A stretch of DNA of 27,165 nucleotides. Source: CAYTID01 sp964437735. GTDB taxonomy: Bacteria; Bacteroidota; Ignavibacteria; UBA10030; BY39. Below, one piece after another: positions 1 through 8,103 of this stretch. The DNA lies in contig CAYTID010000023.1 in assembly GCA_964437735.1 (NCBI GenBank), positions 1 to 27,165 of the forward strand, in the 5' to 3' direction. Positions within the stretch are counted from its first letter, which is position 1; every line of letters starts with the position of its first letter. A program made the position numbers and the translations under genes. The notes below the pieces were generated by a model. It did no database searches, had not been told where the DNA came from, and worked only from the letters and a program-made list of their open reading frames with translations.

Positions 1-17
1 TTAGTTTCATTTCCTAT

Positions 18-60
18 AAAAAAATGAAAGAGGCTGACTCACTTTTGAGACAGCCCCTTT
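18..60 (-). terminator. Rho-independent terminator downstream of the Spy-like gene
   Basis: Outer arms at 27-36 and 51-60 pair over 10 bp with one G-T pair. Inner arms CTCA (38-41) and TGAG (46-49) extend the stem around a 4-nt loop. Read on the minus strand, the hairpin is followed by a T-tract (A's at 18-24). On the plus strand it is also followed by T's (58-65), so it may work in both directions. It lies 25 nt past the stop of the minus-strand gene. Confidence 0.85.
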
Positions 61-84
61 TTTGTTAAGGCTTACCTTTTATTA

Positions 85-678
85 TTAATTATCGCACTCC
101 ATTTTCATGTGCATTTTTCTCATTGGTCTATCAAAGTCTTTCATGAAAAAATCATGCATATCGCCGTCATTCATCATTTTCAACCTCTTGTGTCGCATTG
201 GCTTGTCTAATTTTTCTTTCCACGTTTTTTGTTGTTCAGGAGTTAAAATGCTGTTTACATCAAACCAATGATCAACATGGTTCGTACGCATTTTTCCTTT
301 TAAGTCTGAAATTTCTTTGATTTTCTTTTCAATAGCAGATTTATCCGGCTTATCGGCGTTGAATAATTCCTTCAATTCAATTTCGGCGGTTTTTACTTTT
401 GCCTTACCGTCAATCTGTTTTTTTTGCATATCAAAATGCATTTTTTCCATTTTTTTCTTTTGATCTTCGGTAAGGTTTAATTTTTCCATCATGTTCTTAG
501 GTTTAGAAACCTCAATGTGTTTCATTATTTCTCTTTCGTCTTCACCGGTCCATTGGAATTCCTTATCACCTTTTTTCTTCATTATTTTTATTTCTTTTTC
601 TTGTTGAGAGTAAAGAGCGGAAGCAAACATAATGATAATTCCAAAGATAATTAACAACGATAATGATTTTAGTTTCAT
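85..678 (-). CDS. Spy/CpxP-like periplasmic protein with Met/His-rich tail
   Basis: The 197-residue product starts with a clear Sec signal peptide (hydrophobic stretch to about residue 22, then ALYSQQ), so it is probably periplasmic. The mature part is highly charged and helical. It carries two LTxxQ-type motifs, LTEDQ near residue 69 and LTPEQ near residue 146, which are the hallmark of the Spy/CpxP/ZraP family of envelope-stress chaperones and metal-responsive proteins. The last 37 or so residues contain nine Met, three His and one Cys mixed with Asp, which suggests metal binding (inference). The start is the ATG at 676-678, preceded by AAAAGGAAAATATACC, which holds a plausible ribosome site. 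It is divergent from the next gene. Family assignment is fairly sure; whether it acts as a chaperone or a metal sensor is not shown. Confidence 0.8.
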   Translation of the reverse strand: MKLKSLSLLIIFGIIIMFASALYSQQEKEIKIMKKKGDKEFQWTGEDEREIMKHIEVSKPKNMMEKLNLTEDQKKKMEKMHFDMQKKQIDGKAKVKTAEIELKELFNADKPDKSAIEKKIKEISDLKGKMRTNHVDHWFDVNSILTPEQQKTWKEKLDKPMRHKRLKMMNDGDMHDFFMKDFDRPMRKMHMKMECDN

Positions 679-763
679 GGTATATTTTCCTTTTATTTGT
701 TAAATTGATTTTGTTTCAATATATGGACGATTCATATTAGAAAAGGTTTAATTCAATTCGATA

Positions 764-1141
764 ATGAAAAATAATGAAATTAAATTAATAATTCTTTTCA
801 TTTTATCCTTAGGAATTATATACTATACGGCGATGTTCTTCAAAATAGATAAAACGAATGTCACTTATGAGCCAAAATATCTGCTTCCTGATGGATATTC
901 GACAATTACAGTCGAGGTTCAAACTTTAAATAAATTCAATATTAAAATTCCATTCAGACAATCTGATGTAAAATTTTCAATAATTGAAGGTATTGAACTT
1001 GTTGAAATTATATCTATAACAAAGAATAAATTAATCCTAAAATCAAAATATGAAACAGGAAAAGTTGTAATAAGTGTAAAAGATTTTTATAATTTAATTC
1101 CATTATTAGTTGAAATTGATATTATTCCCTTACTAACTTAA
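764..1141 (+). CDS. Hypothetical membrane-anchored protein, possible Ig-like domain
   Basis: The 125-residue protein has one N-terminal hydrophobic segment (about residues 7-26), which is either an uncleaved anchor or a signal peptide. The rest is a beta-rich domain rich in Ile, Val and Lys. The pattern LPDGYSTITVEVQTLN (about 41-56), followed by VKFSIIEG and a later GKVVISVK, resembles the layout of invasin-type (Big_1) Ig-like domains, where a 'DG.S..ITV' strand precedes 'V.F....G'. That comparison is from memory and is an inference. It sits between the divergent Spy-like gene and the PorW-like gene. I do not recognise a specific function. The start is the ATG at 764; no strong ribosome site is visible. 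Confidence 0.6.
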   Translation: MKNNEIKLIILFILSLGIIYYTAMFFKIDKTNVTYEPKYLLPDGYSTITVEVQTLNKFNIKIPFRQSDVKFSIIEGIELVEIISITKNKLILKSKYETGKVVISVKDFYNLIPLLVEIDIIPLLT

Positions 1142-1142
1142 A

Positions 1143-1171
1143 TTGCTTTTTCCCTAAATATTCGCTAATAT
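1143..1171 (+). promoter_or_regulatory. Candidate sigma-70-type promoter for the PorW-like operon
   Basis: TTGCTT at 1143-1148, a 17-bp spacer, and TAATAT at 1166-1171. The predicted transcript start near 1178 lies about 18 nt before the ATG at 1196 and downstream of the alternative TTG at 1175, so it favours the ATG as start. Found by eye; chance matches are common in AT-rich DNA. Confidence 0.45.
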
Positions 1172-1195
1172 TATTTGCAAAAAATATATAAAAAA

Positions 1196-3370
1196 ATGAA
1201 AAAAATAATTTTATTACTAACTGCTTTGTTTTTATCAGGCTGTTCCAGTCCGTTAGGTGAATTTTTTTCAACGAGATACGAAAACACCCTGGGGTATTTT
1301 AATACGTATTACAATGCCCGAAAATCGTTTGATGAAGCATTAGAAGAATTAAAAAAGAATCCCTCCAAGTCTCTCGATACCAATTACTTTTCGTCACATA
1401 TAATCAATCAAACTGCCCGGACGAAATTCAATATCGTGATAGAAAAGTGTTCGAAAATTATACAGTTATACCCGCGAAGCAGATGGGTAGATGACGCGAT
1501 TATGATGATTGGAGAATCATATTTTTACATGAATGATTATGACCTATCTATCAAAAAATTTTTAGAATTGATTGAAAATTTTCCAAATAGTTCATACTAC
1601 TGGGAAGCACACTTGTTCCATGCAAAAGCGCTTTATCATAAAAAATCTTTTATTGACAGCCGAAATTATTTAGAAAAATTTCTTGAGAAATCACTTGAAC
1701 AAGGCGAACGAGATATTGCCTGTCAAGGATACATGTTGTTAGGTTTATGTCATAATGAAAAAGAAGAATTTAATAAAGCAGATTTAGCATTCAAAAAAGC
1801 TGCTGAGATAAAAGCTAGCAAAAATCTTAAAGCATTTGCATATTTCTATCTGGGCAAAAATTATTTAAGGCTTGGCAATATCCCACTCGCAAGTAATTCT
1901 TTTTATAAATCATTCGATAATGCAAAAGAAATTAATTTTGAATATTATGGAAAAATGGAGTATATACGGACGCTTATTCAATTGGGGAATCACGATCAGG
2001 CTTTCAAATATCTGAATGATATAAAAAATGATATTACGAATAATGAATTCTTATCTCAGATCGATTTAGAAAATGCAAATGTCTACCGATCCATGGGCGA
2101 TTATGAGTCCGCATTTGACCATTATGAAATTGTTGATTCTCTTTATGCACGATCCGAAGCCGCATCAATTAGTTTTTATAACAGAGGATTAATCTATGAA
2201 AAAGAATTAAATGATTACTCTGAAGCCAAATTTTACTATGATAAAGCAAAGTCGGAAACCTCGCAAGGTGAAATTTTCAAAATGGCAGTAAAAAAATCTG
2301 ATGTGCTTGGAAAATATATCCAATATCAAAGAGATATCAGAAATTACGACAGTTTATTTTATTTCGCGATTCATCAGGATTCTGTTCTCAGGAATATACA
2401 ATCAGAACCTGATACACTTTTGAATCCTAATCAAGGTGAAACGAAAGTTGAAAAGAAAGATGAATTAAACTTGCACGCAAACAAAAATGAGGAAGAGGGC
2501 GAAGGAAATAAATCCGGAGATGAAAACGATTTGCTAATGGATGAGGAAGAAAAAGAATTAAGAAACCAGATCAAGAATCAGCCGGATAACAAACCCTTAA
2601 CCAATCCTCCGGTGATTCAACCGATTTCATCTGATAGTGCCCTTTTTCTGCTCACAAAGAGTCAATTTGAATTAGCAACTTTATTTCTCCTGGATTTATC
2701 TTTACCCGATTCTGCAGAGTTTTGGTTTGATATTGTGTTGCGTAGTATATTTATCGATATGTTTGCTCCAAGTGCGTTTTATGCATTATCCGAAATCAAT
2801 CGAACCAAAGGAAATAGCGTTAAAGCAGATTCTTTTTTTAATATGATAATTAAGAATTATCCTGAAACAAAATACGCACACCAAGTCAGAAAAATAATGG
2901 GAATTGATTACACGGTTGAAATTCCGGAAATGGAAAAAATGTATTCAAACGCGATCAATCTTTCAGACCAAAAAAAGTATAAGGAATCCTTCTCAGTTTT
3001 AAATCAAATCTATGAAAAAGATACATTATCTGATTATGCTCCACAAGCTCTGTATACAATCGGGTGGTTGTACGAAAATAATGTATTTAATACAGACAGT
3101 GCAAAGTTTTACTACAAAAGATTAATTGATAAATACCCGAGTTCAATGTATTCGAATAATATTATTGGAAAAATTAAAGTTGCAGAAGATACTTCGAATT
3201 TATCTCAATATGCAACAATCAAAGAAATAATCGCACCACCACCACCTGCTCCAAAATATAATCTGCCGGAAGGATCAAACGATATCGATGGAGAGCAATC
3301 GGGAAGAAAAAAAGGAGATAGAAACTATCGTGATGACAGAGATGATGATTTCCAGGGACCTGATGATTAA
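1196..3370 (+). CDS. TPR-repeat lipoprotein, PorW/SprE-like (type IX secretion)
   Basis: Starting at the ATG at 1196, the 724-residue product has a classic lipoprotein signal: MKK, a hydrophobic core and the lipobox LSGC with Cys16. An in-frame TTG at 1175 would only lengthen the signal. After the Cys comes FFSTRYENTLGYFNTYYNA, which resembles the N-terminus of PorW/SprE, the outer-membrane-associated TPR lipoprotein needed for T9SS and gliding. TPR-like helical repeats follow (for example, about residues 105-165). A low-complexity acidic, Lys-rich linker (about 415-470) separates them from a second TPR block (about 490-670). The tail is PPPP-rich and then a charged, likely disordered segment. 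A T9SS cargo is encoded at 22610-24328, which supports this role. A generic TPR lipoprotein remains the alternative. It is likely first in an operon with pyrK, pyrD and folC. Confidence 0.75.
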   Translation: MKKIILLLTALFLSGCSSPLGEFFSTRYENTLGYFNTYYNARKSFDEALEELKKNPSKSLDTNYFSSHIINQTARTKFNIVIEKCSKIIQLYPRSRWVDDAIMMIGESYFYMNDYDLSIKKFLELIENFPNSSYYWEAHLFHAKALYHKKSFIDSRNYLEKFLEKSLEQGERDIACQGYMLLGLCHNEKEEFNKADLAFKKAAEIKASKNLKAFAYFYLGKNYLRLGNIPLASNSFYKSFDNAKEINFEYYGKMEYIRTLIQLGNHDQAFKYLNDIKNDITNNEFLSQIDLENANVYRSMGDYESAFDHYEIVDSLYARSEAASISFYNRGLIYEKELNDYSEAKFYYDKAKSETSQGEIFKMAVKKSDVLGKYIQYQRDIRNYDSLFYFAIHQDSVLRNIQSEPDTLLNPNQGETKVEKKDELNLHANKNEEEGEGNKSGDENDLLMDEEEKELRNQIKNQPDNKPLTNPPVIQPISSDSALFLLTKSQFELATLFLLDLSLPDSAEFWFDIVLRSIFIDMFAPSAFYALSEINRTKGNSVKADSFFNMIIKNYPETKYAHQVRKIMGIDYTVEIPEMEKMYSNAINLSDQKKYKESFSVLNQIYEKDTLSDYAPQALYTIGWLYENNVFNTDSAKFYYKRLIDKYPSSMYSNNIIGKIKVAEDTSNLSQYATIKEIIAPPPPAPKYNLPEGSNDIDGEQSGRKKGDRNYRDDRDDDFQGPDD

Positions 3371-3388
3371 TTTTATATTTAAATTGAC

Positions 3389-4153
3389 ATGAATTTAGGT
3401 CGCTACAAAATTACATCAATTGAAAATATTAAAAAAGATGTTATAAAAATTCGTTTTATATCTCCTTCAATAGCAACATCAGCCAAACCAGGACAATTTA
3501 TAAATATTAAAATAGAAAATTCGACAATCCCTTTGTTACGACGTCCATTTAGCATTCACTTTGTTGAAGATGAGGAGGTTGAAATTATTTTCGGTATTTT
3601 TGGGAAAGGAACGTATAAGCTTGCAGAAAATAAAATAGGAGCTACTCTAGATATCTTAGGCCCATTGGGCAAGCCTTTTAATACCGATAAAGAGGAGGAC
3701 ATTTCTATTCTGATTGGCGGCGGGATTGGTGTTGCTCCGTTTCCTTTATTGTCCGAAACCTTATTAAATCAAAATAAAAATATTGTAACATTGTTGGGTG
3801 CAAAAAATAAAAACTACCTCATAAAAAACCGTTTAATAAATTTAAAAACAGCAACAGATGACGGCTCGGAAGGATATCATGGTAGTGTAGTAAAATTGTT
3901 CGAGGAGGAGTATCTAAAAAATAATATAAAAAATATTAAAGCATATGTTTGCGGACCATCACCTATGCTCATAGCAATGAACAAATTAAAAGAAAAATAT
4001 ATATTTAAATGTGAAGTATCATTAGAGACATCGATGGCTTGCGGTATTGGAATTTGCCAGGGTTGTGCAGTACAGAGTAATGTAGATTTTAACAAATATT
4101 TTCTTTCTTGTGTTGATGGACCGGTATTTAATATCGATGACGTTAGTTTATAA
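3389..4153 (+). CDS. pyrK: Dihydroorotate dehydrogenase B electron transfer subunit
   Basis: PyrK is the FAD/[2Fe-2S] subunit that passes electrons from the PyrD flavin to NAD+ in class 1B dihydroorotate dehydrogenase. The 254-residue protein shows the FAD-binding RRPFS motif (51-55), the nucleotide-binding GGGIGVAPF (110-118), a CGP element (188-190), and four cysteines for the iron-sulfur cluster (C218, C223, C226, C241) in ACGIGICQGC and LSC. The length is typical for PyrK. The start is the ATG at 3389, 18 nt after the upstream stop. The stop codon shares one base with the pyrD start (TAATG), so the two subunits are probably translationally coupled. The assignment is secure. Confidence 0.96.
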   Translation: MNLGRYKITSIENIKKDVIKIRFISPSIATSAKPGQFINIKIENSTIPLLRRPFSIHFVEDEEVEIIFGIFGKGTYKLAENKIGATLDILGPLGKPFNTDKEEDISILIGGGIGVAPFPLLSETLLNQNKNIVTLLGAKNKNYLIKNRLINLKTATDDGSEGYHGSVVKLFEEEYLKNNIKNIKAYVCGPSPMLIAMNKLKEKYIFKCEVSLETSMACGIGICQGCAVQSNVDFNKYFLSCVDGPVFNIDDVSL

Positions 4154-5088
4154 TGGGAAGCCTGTTTAAAATAAGAGACATAGAATTTCGAGGAAGGATT
4201 TTAGTTGCTTCGGGAACTTTCGGATATGGGGACGAATGTACCGACTTAGTTGATATAAATAAGTTGGGTGGCCTTATTACGAAGTCACTGACACTTAAAC
4301 CCCGAGAAGGAAATCCACCGCCAAGGATCGTAGAAACTTCAAGCGGAATGATAAATTCAATCGGGCTGGCAAACATAGGTGTTAAACGATTTATTATTGA
4401 AAAACTCCCATTATTACAGAAATATCAGACGAATATTATTGTAAACATTGCCGGGAGTTCAATTGACGAATATTGTGAAGTTCTCAAAATATTAGAATCT
4501 CAAGATGGTATAAGTGCCTATGAAGTTAATGTTTCATGTCCGAATGTAAAAGAAGGGGGTTTAAATTTCGGAACGAACGTCAAAGCCACCGCTGAAATTA
4601 CACGAAGATTAAGGATTATTACAAATAAACCCTTGATCATTAAGCTGACACCTAATGTCACAAAGATCTCTGATTTGGCGGTCGCTGTAGAACAAGAGGG
4701 AGCAGATGCAGTGTCTTTGATAAACACGCTTGTAGGTATGGCGGTAAATATAAAAACAGGAAAACCGAAAATATCAACTATAACGGGCGGATTATCAGGA
4801 CCGGCAATAAAACCGATTGCATTAGCTAAAGTATTTGAAGTTGTGCAGGTTGTGAAAATTCCGGTCATAGGAATAGGTGGAATTTTAAATATGGAAGATG
4901 CTTTGGAATTTTTCATTACCGGTGCACAAGCTGTTCAGGTGGGGACAGGAAATTTTATCTATCCTGATTCGGCAATAAAAATCCAAATTGATTTGGATAA
5001 ATATTGTCTTGAAAATAATATTCACGATTTTCAATCAGTTATCGGGTCATTAAACCTCTCTGAAAGTAAATCACTACTTAATAACTAG
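4153..5088 (+). CDS. pyrD: Dihydroorotate dehydrogenase B (NAD+), catalytic subunit
   Basis: Catalyses oxidation of dihydroorotate to orotate on FMN, the fourth step of de novo pyrimidine synthesis. The 311-residue length and the motifs fit class 1B: KSLTLKPREGNPPPR (45-59), NSIGLANIG (68-76), NVSCPNVKEGG with Cys129 as the active-site base (class 2 enzymes use Ser), KLTPNV (164-169), and the C-terminal phosphate-binding GIGGI and GAQAVQVGTG segments. The start overlaps the pyrK stop by one base. A class 1B pair means NAD+-linked, cytosolic oxidation, not the quinone-linked class 2 membrane enzyme. Confidence 0.96.
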   Translation: MGSLFKIRDIEFRGRILVASGTFGYGDECTDLVDINKLGGLITKSLTLKPREGNPPPRIVETSSGMINSIGLANIGVKRFIIEKLPLLQKYQTNIIVNIAGSSIDEYCEVLKILESQDGISAYEVNVSCPNVKEGGLNFGTNVKATAEITRRLRIITNKPLIIKLTPNVTKISDLAVAVEQEGADAVSLINTLVGMAVNIKTGKPKISTITGGLSGPAIKPIALAKVFEVVQVVKIPVIGIGGILNMEDALEFFITGAQAVQVGTGNFIYPDSAIKIQIDLDKYCLENNIHDFQSVIGSLNLSESKSLLNN

Positions 5089-5099
5089 CTATAAACACA

Positions 5100-6392
5100 T
5101 TGAAAAAATTTAGCGATACTATACGATATTTATACAGTTTGCAGAAATACGGTATAAAGCTTGGACTTCATAATATCCAAGCGTTGATGACATTTCTTGA
5201 TAATCCCCATATTAACTATCCAATAATTCACATTGCCGGTACTAACGGAAAAGGTTCGACAGCTGCAATGTTGGCAGCTATACTCAAAGCATCAGGATAT
5301 AAAACAGCGTTGTACACATCGCCCCACTTGGTCAAGTTTAATGAAAGAATAAGAATAAATGGAGATTCCATACCGGATAAAGATATTATTCATTACACAA
5401 AAAAACTTCTCCCGGTAATCAATAAATTGAATGCAACTTTTTTTGAAGCCACAACAGCAATCGCATTTAAATATTTCTCTGATAAGAAAGTTGATGTTGC
5501 CATAGTAGAAACAGGATTGGGTGGACGATTAGATTCAACAAATGTTGTGAAACCGATTTTATCAATTATTACTACAATAGATTATGATCACATGGACCAA
5601 TTAGGGAATACGTTAGGAAAGATTGCATTTGAGAAAGCCGGAATAATTAAAGAGGGGATTCCGTGCATAACCTCAGTTGAGAACATTGAAGCGCTGAGTG
5701 TGTTACGAAGAACAGCTTTTAAAAATAAATCAGTTTTAGTTGAGAGTAAGAAGGTTTCGAGTATAAAACAACTTTCGTCCAGTATTTTTTCACAAAAAAT
5801 TGATTTTAAATTTGGTAAAAAATATTTAAAAAATATCGAAGTTGAATTGCCGGGAAAATATCAGTTAGAAAATATTCAATTGGTGTTAACCGCCATAAAT
5901 TATTTAAACAGTTCGAAAAGGAAACGGATTACACCATACTCAATTAAAAACGGATTAAAAAATATTAGAAAATTCACAGGATTCAGGGGCAGATTGGAAG
6001 TAATATCCAAAAAACCATTGATAATTGCAGATGTTGCGCACAACGAGCAGGCTTTCACTAAATTAATAGATACGTTATACCAATTTGGTATACACTCACC
6101 GGTATTACTGTTTGGAGTAATGAAAGATAAAAATGTTGATAAAATAGTAAAATCAATGCAAAATAGTGTGAAATTGATAGTTGGCTGTGCCCCTGAAATC
6201 GATCGGGCTATGAATAGCAAAAACATAGTGCGGATTTGTAAAAGGTATAATATCCCTGCAATCGATGGTATTAACATAGGCGGAGGTATCAACAAAATAC
6301 GCAAATATGCTGGAGATAATGATGTAATTGTTATCTGCGGATCACACTATGTGTTAGGTGAAATATATCAAAAATATTTTCCGCGTGCTTGA
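5100..6392 (+). CDS. folC: Folylpolyglutamate synthase / dihydrofolate synthase
   Basis: ATP-dependent ligase of the Mur family that adds glutamate to dihydropteroate or to folates. The 430-residue product has the P-loop AGTNGKGST (46-54), then TSPHLVKFNERIRING, ETGLGGRLDSTN, DYDHMDQLGNTLGKIAFEKAGI, and in the C-terminal domain ADVAHNEQAF and LLFGVMKDKN. All are FolC hallmarks, and the length is usual for the family. The start is a TTG at 5100, 11 nt after the pyrD stop. There is no nearby in-frame ATG, and this start gives the normal FolC N-terminus (the LGLHNIQALM segment). It is last in the pyrK-pyrD-folC run, and its stop overlaps the -35 box of the next promoter. Confidence 0.95.
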   Translation: MKKFSDTIRYLYSLQKYGIKLGLHNIQALMTFLDNPHINYPIIHIAGTNGKGSTAAMLAAILKASGYKTALYTSPHLVKFNERIRINGDSIPDKDIIHYTKKLLPVINKLNATFFEATTAIAFKYFSDKKVDVAIVETGLGGRLDSTNVVKPILSIITTIDYDHMDQLGNTLGKIAFEKAGIIKEGIPCITSVENIEALSVLRRTAFKNKSVLVESKKVSSIKQLSSSIFSQKIDFKFGKKYLKNIEVELPGKYQLENIQLVLTAINYLNSSKRKRITPYSIKNGLKNIRKFTGFRGRLEVISKKPLIIADVAHNEQAFTKLIDTLYQFGIHSPVLLFGVMKDKNVDKIVKSMQNSVKLIVGCAPEIDRAMNSKNIVRICKRYNIPAIDGINIGGGINKIRKYAGDNDVIVICGSHYVLGEIYQKYFPRA

Positions 6393-6417
6393 CTTTAAAA
6401 TCAAAAGGATGTATATT
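6389..6417 (+). promoter_or_regulatory. Sigma-70-type promoter for rho
   Basis: TTGACT at 6389-6394, exactly 17 bp, and TATATT at 6412-6417. This is the best promoter match in the window. The -35 box overlaps the folC stop codon (6390-6392). Transcription would begin near 6424 and give a leader of about 155 nt before rho, with no clear hairpin. A long leader would allow Rho autoregulation, as known in E. coli (inference here). Confidence 0.6.
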
Positions 6418-6579
6418 TATTCAGAATTTAGAAGAGAAAATAACAATTCCGGTTTCTTTCCATAATATGTAATCAACTCAAGAAATAAATCGATCCAACC
6501 CCGTTAATTAGTGTTACAATTGAGGAAGAGAAACTCCAATAATAAAATTAATCTTTAAACAATTTAGAAAAGTAAAATT

Positions 6580-7833
6580 ATGCCAATGGACATAGCTGAT
6601 TTGAAAGCTAAAAAAATTACTGAACTTACAACTATTGCAAAAGACCTGAATATTGTCGGCTACAGCGAAATGCGAAAACAGGATTTGATTTTTAAAATTC
6701 TGGAAGTTCAATCGCAAAAAGATGGTGTAGGTTTCAGCAAAGGAGTATTGGAAGTATTGCCGGATGGTTACGGTTTTTTGAGATCATCCGATTATAATTA
6801 CCTCCCCTCACCTGATGATATCTATGTTTCTCCATCTCAGATTAAAAGATTTGGCTTACGTACAGGTGATACTGTAAACGGTCAAGTCAGACCACCCAAA
6901 GAAGGTGAAAGGTTTTTTGCCCTTCTTAAAGTCGAAGCAGTTAACGGTGAAAATCCCGAAGTTATGCGAGACAGAACATTATTCGATAATCTCACACCCA
7001 TCTATCCATTGGAACGATTAGATTTGGAAACATCTCCAGGTGAATACTCTATGAGAATAATGAATTTACTTGCTCCGATAGGTAAGGGGCAAAGAGGAAT
7101 GATCGTATCTCCGCCAAAAGCCGGTAAAACAATTTTACTCCAAAAAATTGCTAATAGTATTAAACGAAACCATCCTGAAGTTGTTTTAATTGTTTTATTG
7201 ATAGATGAGAGACCTGAAGAAGTAACTGACATGGAAAGGTCCGTTCAGGCTGAAGTTATTAGCTCGACATTTGATGAACATCAGGAACGTCATGTTCAGG
7301 TAGCTGATATGGTACTGGAAAAGGCAAAAAGATTAGTTGAAGCGAAAAAAGATGTTGTAATTCTCTTAGACAGTATAACTCGTTTAGCCAGAGCCCATAA
7401 TACTGTCGTGCCTCACAGCGGCAAGATTCTTTCAGGAGGTGTTGATGCGAATGCATTGCATCGTCCAAAGCGGTTTTTCGGTGCAGCTCGTAATGTCGAA
7501 GAAGGTGGCAGCTTAACTATAATTGCCACAGCGCTTATCGATACCGGAAGTAGAATGGATGAAGTTATTTTTGAAGAGTTCAAGGGTACAGGAAATATGG
7601 AAATAATTCTCGATCGAAGATTAAGTGATAAGAGAATTTTCCCATCATTCGATGTCAACAGATCCGGAACCAGAAAAGAAGAAATCCTACTCGAATCGGA
7701 CGAATTGAACAGAATCTGGATACTCAGAAAACTATTGAGCGATTTTTCGACTGTTGAAGCGATGGAATTCGTACTCGAAAAGATGCGTGGAACTAAAACC
7801 AACAAAGAATTTTTAAAAGTGATGAATAGCTAA
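6580..7833 (+). CDS. rho: Transcription termination factor Rho
   Basis: Hexameric RNA-dependent ATPase that ends transcription at Rho-dependent sites. At 417 residues it is the compact, standard form. Domains in order: the Rho N-terminal helical domain (1-45, ADLKAKKITELTTIAKDL), the RNA-binding cold-shock-like domain (about 50-125, with EVLPDGYGFLRSSDYNYLP), and the ATPase core with Walker A PPKAGKT (178-184), the Walker B segment VVILLDSITRLARAHN, and the Q/R-loop region near SGGVDANALHRPKRFFGAARN. No insertion is present in the N-terminal part, unlike the long Rho proteins of many Bacteroidia and Actinobacteria. The start is the ATG at 6580; a second ATG two codons later is equally possible. 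It is monocistronic by appearance, with its own promoter and terminator. Confidence 0.98.
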   Translation: MPMDIADLKAKKITELTTIAKDLNIVGYSEMRKQDLIFKILEVQSQKDGVGFSKGVLEVLPDGYGFLRSSDYNYLPSPDDIYVSPSQIKRFGLRTGDTVNGQVRPPKEGERFFALLKVEAVNGENPEVMRDRTLFDNLTPIYPLERLDLETSPGEYSMRIMNLLAPIGKGQRGMIVSPPKAGKTILLQKIANSIKRNHPEVVLIVLLIDERPEEVTDMERSVQAEVISSTFDEHQERHVQVADMVLEKAKRLVEAKKDVVILLDSITRLARAHNTVVPHSGKILSGGVDANALHRPKRFFGAARNVEEGGSLTIIATALIDTGSRMDEVIFEEFKGTGNMEIILDRRLSDKRIFPSFDVNRSGTRKEEILLESDELNRIWILRKLLSDFSTVEAMEFVLEKMRGTKTNKEFLKVMNS

Positions 7834-7846
7834 TAAATATACTTGG

Positions 7847-7876
7847 AAAGTCCTCTTTTATGAGGACTTTTTTTTA
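7847..7876 (+). terminator. Rho-independent terminator after rho
   Basis: A perfect 9-bp stem, AAAGTCCTC (7847-7855) with GAGGACTTT (7862-7870), a 6-nt loop TTTTAT and a T-tract to 7875. It begins 14 nt after the rho stop codon. Confidence 0.92.
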
Positions 7877-7884
7877 TTATATCC

Positions 7885-7913
7885 TTGATTTTGTCTCTGA
7901 TAAAAAGTAAATT
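7885..7913 (+). promoter_or_regulatory. Candidate promoter upstream of the thiolase operon
   Basis: TTGATT at 7885-7890, 17-bp spacer, and TAAATT at 7908-7913. It would give a leader of roughly 185 nt that includes the inverted repeat at 7992-8033. Other weak matches exist closer to the gene, so this is only one candidate. Confidence 0.3.
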
Positions 7914-7991
7914 GATTCGTATTCCACCAGGAAAAATATTTTTTTGAGAAGTATTATCTTTCAATCAACCAAACGTTCTTAAAGGCATCTA

Positions 7992-8033
7992 AAATTTCCC
8001 GAAATCAAATAATCAACTACGGCAGGGAAATTT
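7992..8033 (+). repeat. Perfect 9-bp inverted repeat upstream of thiolase
   Basis: AAATTTCCC at 7992-8000 and GGGAAATTT at 8025-8033, separated by 24 bp (8001-8024). It lies 71 bp before the thiolase start. The spacing could suit an operator with two half-sites or an RNA hairpin in the leader; no T-tract follows, so it is not a terminator. A regulator of fatty-acid genes is a reasonable guess only. Confidence 0.4.
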
Positions 8034-8103
8034 ACAGAAATTTATTACACATAATTTAAAATGATGTTAACCATTAATATTATCCTAGAGAAAAGGGAAA
8101 AAT

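Noticed and set aside
1175..1195. TTG start for the PorW-like lipoprotein at 1175
   Set aside because: The ATG at 1196 gives a textbook lipoprotein signal, and the promoter candidate would start transcription downstream of 1175.
4518..4916. Minus-strand open frame inside pyrD
   Set aside because: It is a shadow of the conserved coding frame; composition follows the reverse complement of PyrD codons.
7413..7805. Minus-strand open frame inside rho
   Set aside because: It is the antisense of a highly conserved ATPase core; no signal, motif or ribosome site supports it.
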